Assembly (NCBI GenBank): GCA_019739225.1
Contig: JAHHDT010000007.1
Span: 186,001-250,000, forward strand
Source of the DNA: Aquamicrobium sp.
Lineage (GTDB): Bacteria; Pseudomonadota; Alphaproteobacteria; Rhizobiales; Rhizobiaceae
Length of the DNA stretch: 64,000 nt
Direction of reading: 5' to 3'
This document shows positions 61,573-64,000 of the stretch, piece after piece; positions within the stretch are counted from its first letter, which is position 1; each line of letters begins with the position of its first letter. A program made the position numbers and the translations under genes. The notes below the pieces were generated by a model. It was not told the origin of the DNA. It did no database searches and saw nothing but the letters and a program-made list of their open reading frames with translations.

Positions 61573-62703
61573 ATGACAAAGATCAAGCGTATCCAGGCCT
61601 TCGCATTGTCCTGCCCGACGCCGGGCGGTGCGGTATTCGCTGTCGGTCGGTCCGCCAAGCGCGACATGGTGCTGGTGCGGATCGAGACCGAGTGCGGCAT
61701 CGTCGGCTACGGCGAGGCGCACCATGCGCAGACGCCGAGCACGATTGCCGCATTCATCAACGACGCGCTCGGTCCCTCGCTCATCGGCATGGACGCGCAC
61801 GAGACCGAAGCGATCTGGGACAAGTCCTACAGGCACTACATAGCGACCCACGGGCCGGGAGCTGCTGCGGTGATCGGGCTGAGCGGGGTCGACCTTGCAC
61901 TGTGGGACATCAAGGGCAAGGACCTCGGCCAGCCGGTCTATCGGCTGCTCGGCGGCAAGAGGCGGCCGATCCGCGCCTATGCCGGCGGCATCAGCCTTGG
62001 CTTCCAGCCGGTGGACGATCTCAAACGTGAGATCGAGGGGTTCATCGCGCGCGGGTACGACTTCATGAAGCTGCGCGTCGGCGATACGCTTGAGAAGGAC
62101 CTCGAGCGCGTGAGCGCAGTCAGGGCGGCATTCGGTCCCGAGATCACGCTTGCGGCGGACGCCGGCACCCGCTACCGCACCGCCGACGTCGCCCGCATCG
62201 CCGAGGTCTGCGAGGCAGGTCGCCTTGCCTGGCTGGAGGAGCCGTTCACGCCGGACAACCTGCCCGGCTACCGGCGTCTGCGCGACCTGACGGCGACGCC
62301 GCTGGCGGCCGGCGAGAACCATTTCACGCGGCATGAACTGCGCACCCTCATCAGCGAGGAGGTCATTCAGTTCGTGCAGGCGGATTGCTGCAAGACGGGC
62401 GGTATCACCGAGATTCTGAAAATTGCTGCCCTGGCAGGCGCATGGCACCTTCAGTTCGCGCCGCATACGAGCGCTTCGGTGCTGAGCACGGCTGCGTCCA
62501 CCCATGTGCTTTCGGTGGCGCCGAACGCTTTCATCTACGAGGCCGACGTCTCCGCCATCAACGCGTTCCGCGATGAGCTTGGCACCCCGTTCGAAATCGT
62601 CGACGGAACCATTCTCGCGCCGGATGCGCCGGGGCTCGGGGTCGAGATCGACGATACGGTGATCGAGAAATATCCGTTCATTCCCGGCGCGTCGTACCAA
62701 TAG
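61573..62703 (+). CDS. Enolase-superfamily (mandelate racemase/muconate lactonizing type) protein
   Basis: A 376-residue enolase-superfamily enzyme. The metal ligands are predicted at Asp196, Glu222 and Glu248 (AADAGTRY, LEEPF, AGENHF), and His298 in FAPHTS is the usual base region. The second lysine of the KxK motif is replaced: MKLRVG has Lys166 and Arg168. That points to an acid-sugar dehydratase or epimerase of unusual specificity. It follows the permeases and probably processes an acid made from the imported sugar. Start at 61573 is six bases after the permease stop. Confidence 0.85.
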   Translation: MTKIKRIQAFALSCPTPGGAVFAVGRSAKRDMVLVRIETECGIVGYGEAHHAQTPSTIAAFINDALGPSLIGMDAHETEAIWDKSYRHYIATHGPGAAAVIGLSGVDLALWDIKGKDLGQPVYRLLGGKRRPIRAYAGGISLGFQPVDDLKREIEGFIARGYDFMKLRVGDTLEKDLERVSAVRAAFGPEITLAADAGTRYRTADVARIAEVCEAGRLAWLEEPFTPDNLPGYRRLRDLTATPLAAGENHFTRHELRTLISEEVIQFVQADCCKTGGITEILKIAALAGAWHLQFAPHTSASVLSTAASTHVLSVAPNAFIYEADVSAINAFRDELGTPFEIVDGTILAPDAPGLGVEIDDTVIEKYPFIPGASYQ

Positions 62704-62709
62704 GCGGCG

Positions 62710-63099
62710 TCAGGGCTTGCGCGCTGCGACCACCTCGACTTCGACCACGAATTCGGGTCGCGAGAAGCCGGATACGATCACGAGCGTGGACGCGGGATAT
62801 GGCTCGGCAAAGAGCCGGTTGCGGACCTCCATATAGGGAGCCATATGCTCGCGCGCCGTCACATAGGCATTGATGCGCACGACATCGGAAAGACCCATGC
62901 CGGCGGCGCGCAGGATCGCTTCGGCATTGGCAAAGCACTGCTCCGCCTGCGCGGCACAACCTTCCGGAACGCTGCCATCGGGCGCGTTGCCAAGCTGGCC
63001 GGAACAGAACAGCACGTCGCTTCCGGCCGACACCAGCATGCCGTGACTGTAGTTGGAGAAGGGGGCCGCTATGTCGCTTGCGTTGACGGATTTGGGCAA
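62710..63099 (-). CDS. RidA-like (YjgF/YER057c) protein
   Basis: A 129-residue single-domain protein with the family core CSGQLGNAPDG and VVRINAYVT. The catalytic Arg of canonical RidA imine/enamine deaminases, normally in an ARST-like block, appears as PASTLV, so the Arg is missing. It may be a Rid subgroup member without classical deaminase activity. It is convergent with the enolase-superfamily gene and divergent from the creatininase gene. GGGAG lies upstream of the start. Confidence 0.83.
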   Translation of the reverse strand: MPKSVNASDIAAPFSNYSHGMLVSAGSDVLFCSGQLGNAPDGSVPEGCAAQAEQCFANAEAILRAAGMGLSDVVRINAYVTAREHMAPYMEVRNRLFAEPYPASTLVIVSGFSRPEFVVEVEVVAARKP

Positions 63100-63413
63100 T
63101 GTCGAATCTCCCTGCCGGGTTCTTTGATGCTGCTCAAGTCTCTAGGACAGAAGTGCCTGTTGCGGAACCGTTTCTCCCGTGGCGGGCACGGGTATCAGGC
63201 GCTTGACAGTGCCGTTGCCTTCGATGACATTGCGGTACCCCATGGCACAGGGCTTTTACGGAACGAGCCGCAATTCGACCGGTCGCATGGCGATCAGCAG
63301 AAAAGCGAGATGTTCGGAAAAAGCCTCATGAATATCCCCCACTATCGAATCGATCGGCGACGCTTCTCGCGCTTCGGCCGCACCTTGCCATCATCCAATG
63401 GGAGCATGCCGTC
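63100..63413. other. Divergent intergenic region before the creatininase-family gene
   Basis: A 314-bp gap without a supported gene. A TTGACA at 63203-63208 with GACATT 17 bp later is the only promoter-like pair on the plus strand, and it is weak. Frames spanning this gap on either strand lack features. Confidence 0.45.
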
Positions 63414-64000
63414 ATGACGCGCCATCTCGCCCGATGGGCCGATCTTTCACGCGCGCAGTTCGCAGCCATCGATCGAAGCCGCACGATTGCTGTGCTGCCG
63501 GTTGGCGCCATCGAGCAGCATGGCCCGCATCTGCCGGTTTCGGTCGACCGCGATCTTGCCGAAGCGGTGCTGGAGCGCTCGCTCGCGCATCTGCCGGCAG
63601 AGCTGCCGGTGCTGGCCATGCCGGGCTTTGCCTATGGCAAGAGCAACGAGCATGGCGCGATACCCGGCACGATAAGCCTCTCCGCCGAAACGATGCTGCG
63701 GCTTCTGACGGACATTGCCGCGAGCCTCGCGCGGACCGGCTTTCGCCGGCTGGTGCTGCTCAATGCTCATGGTGGCAACGCGCCGGTGCTCGACATCGCC
63801 GCGCGCGACCTCAAGATCGCGCACGACCTGCATGTAGCGACCTGCAACTGGTACAACTTCAACGAGGCCGACCGGCATGGCGATGCACGGGAGCGTTCGT
63901 TCGGCATCCACGCCGGCCTCGTCGAGACCAGCGCGATGCTGGCACTGAAGCCGGACCTCGTCGCCATGGACGCGGCCGCTGATTTCGGAAACGCGGCCGA
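63414..64000 (+). CDS. Creatininase family protein, partial (3' end outside window)
   Basis: The reading frame is open from ATG 63414 to the end of the window (195 residues seen), so the C-terminus is missing. It is a clear creatininase/MftE-type metallo-amidohydrolase. EQHGPHLP at 34-41 gives the metal-ligand Glu34 and His36, Asp45 follows in SVDRD, His119 is in NAHGGN and Glu171 in HAGLVETS. GGAG nine bases upstream supports the start. The family cleaves cyclic or linear amides such as creatinine and formamide derivatives; the substrate here is unknown. Confidence 0.88.
   Translation, partial: MTRHLARWADLSRAQFAAIDRSRTIAVLPVGAIEQHGPHLPVSVDRDLAEAVLERSLAHLPAELPVLAMPGFAYGKSNEHGAIPGTISLSAETMLRLLTDIAASLARTGFRRLVLLNAHGGNAPVLDIAARDLKIAHDLHVATCNWYNFNEADRHGDARERSFGIHAGLVETSAMLALKPDLVAMDAAADFGNAA

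Noticed and set aside
62845-63417. A 190-codon plus-strand frame overlapping the RidA-like gene and the following gap.
   Set aside because: It is mostly antisense to the RidA-like gene. The adjacent creatininase-family frame has full family motifs and its own ribosome-binding site.
1-64000. tRNA, rRNA, CRISPR arrays or insertion sequences anywhere in the window.
   Set aside because: No cloverleaf, direct-repeat array, transposase frame or terminal inverted repeats with target duplications were recognised by reading.

Overview
The window is high-GC DNA with tightly packed operons, many ATGA stop/start overlaps and no rRNA, tRNA, CRISPR array or insertion sequence that I can see. The gene families and the abundance of ABC importers suggest a chromosomal region of an alphaproteobacterium of the Hyphomicrobiales (Rhizobiales), most like Phyllobacteriaceae such as Mesorhizobium. 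That placement is inference from gene content and coding style only.

Layout. (1) 20-13972: a surface-polysaccharide locus. It holds a pyruvyl transferase-like protein, a GT4 glycosyltransferase, a class III aminotransferase, a secreted DUF4038 glycosidase-like protein, two methyltransferases, an SDR sugar reductase/epimerase, a DUF4910 aminopeptidase-like protein, an RmlC-like epimerase, a glucose-1-phosphate cytidylyltransferase, a PIG-L deacetylase and a phosphohexomutase. (2) 13988-16545: modABC molybdate importer on the minus strand, with a candidate ModE operator. (3) 16728-28928: a ten-gene minus-strand operon for D-amino-acid or N-acyl-D-amino-acid use: unknown protein, TetR regulator, ThDP enzyme, D-amino-acid dehydrogenase, peptide-type ABC importer, D-aminoacylase and a proline racemase-like enzyme. 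A promoter and palindromic operator sit just upstream. (4) 29426-32921: small housekeeping or stress genes: two Rnk-like proteins, a TauE-like permease, a DUF305 membrane protein and a DsbA-like protein. (5) 33094-42770: a GntR-controlled peptide-type ABC importer with two tandem substrate-binding proteins and a cytoplasmic gamma-glutamyltransferase-family enzyme. (6) 42843-48210: an NtrC-type activator and histidine kinase, followed by paired upstream activator sites, a textbook sigma-54 promoter and an oxalate/formate-type MFS carrier. (7) 48301-49176: a LysR regulator. (8) 49310-62703: a sugar or glycoside catabolic locus around a ROK regulator. The minus arm carries a MalK-type ATPase, PfkB kinase, class I aldolase-like protein and aldehyde dehydrogenase. 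The plus arm carries a fucose-isomerase-like protein, a GH31 glycosidase, a binding protein, two permeases and an enolase-superfamily protein. (9) 62710-64000: a RidA-like protein and a creatininase-family gene that runs off the window.

Taken together, the accessory part is a series of import-and-degrade modules, each with its own regulator and visible cis-acting sites. The most promising candidate for an undescribed system is the ROK/GH31/isomerase/kinase/aldolase/dehydrogenase locus. It has the logic of a glycolysis-like (sulfoglycolysis- or fucose-like) pathway, but its substrate is not evident from the sequence. The best-supported regulatory finding is the sigma-54 promoter and activator sites upstream of the MFS carrier.
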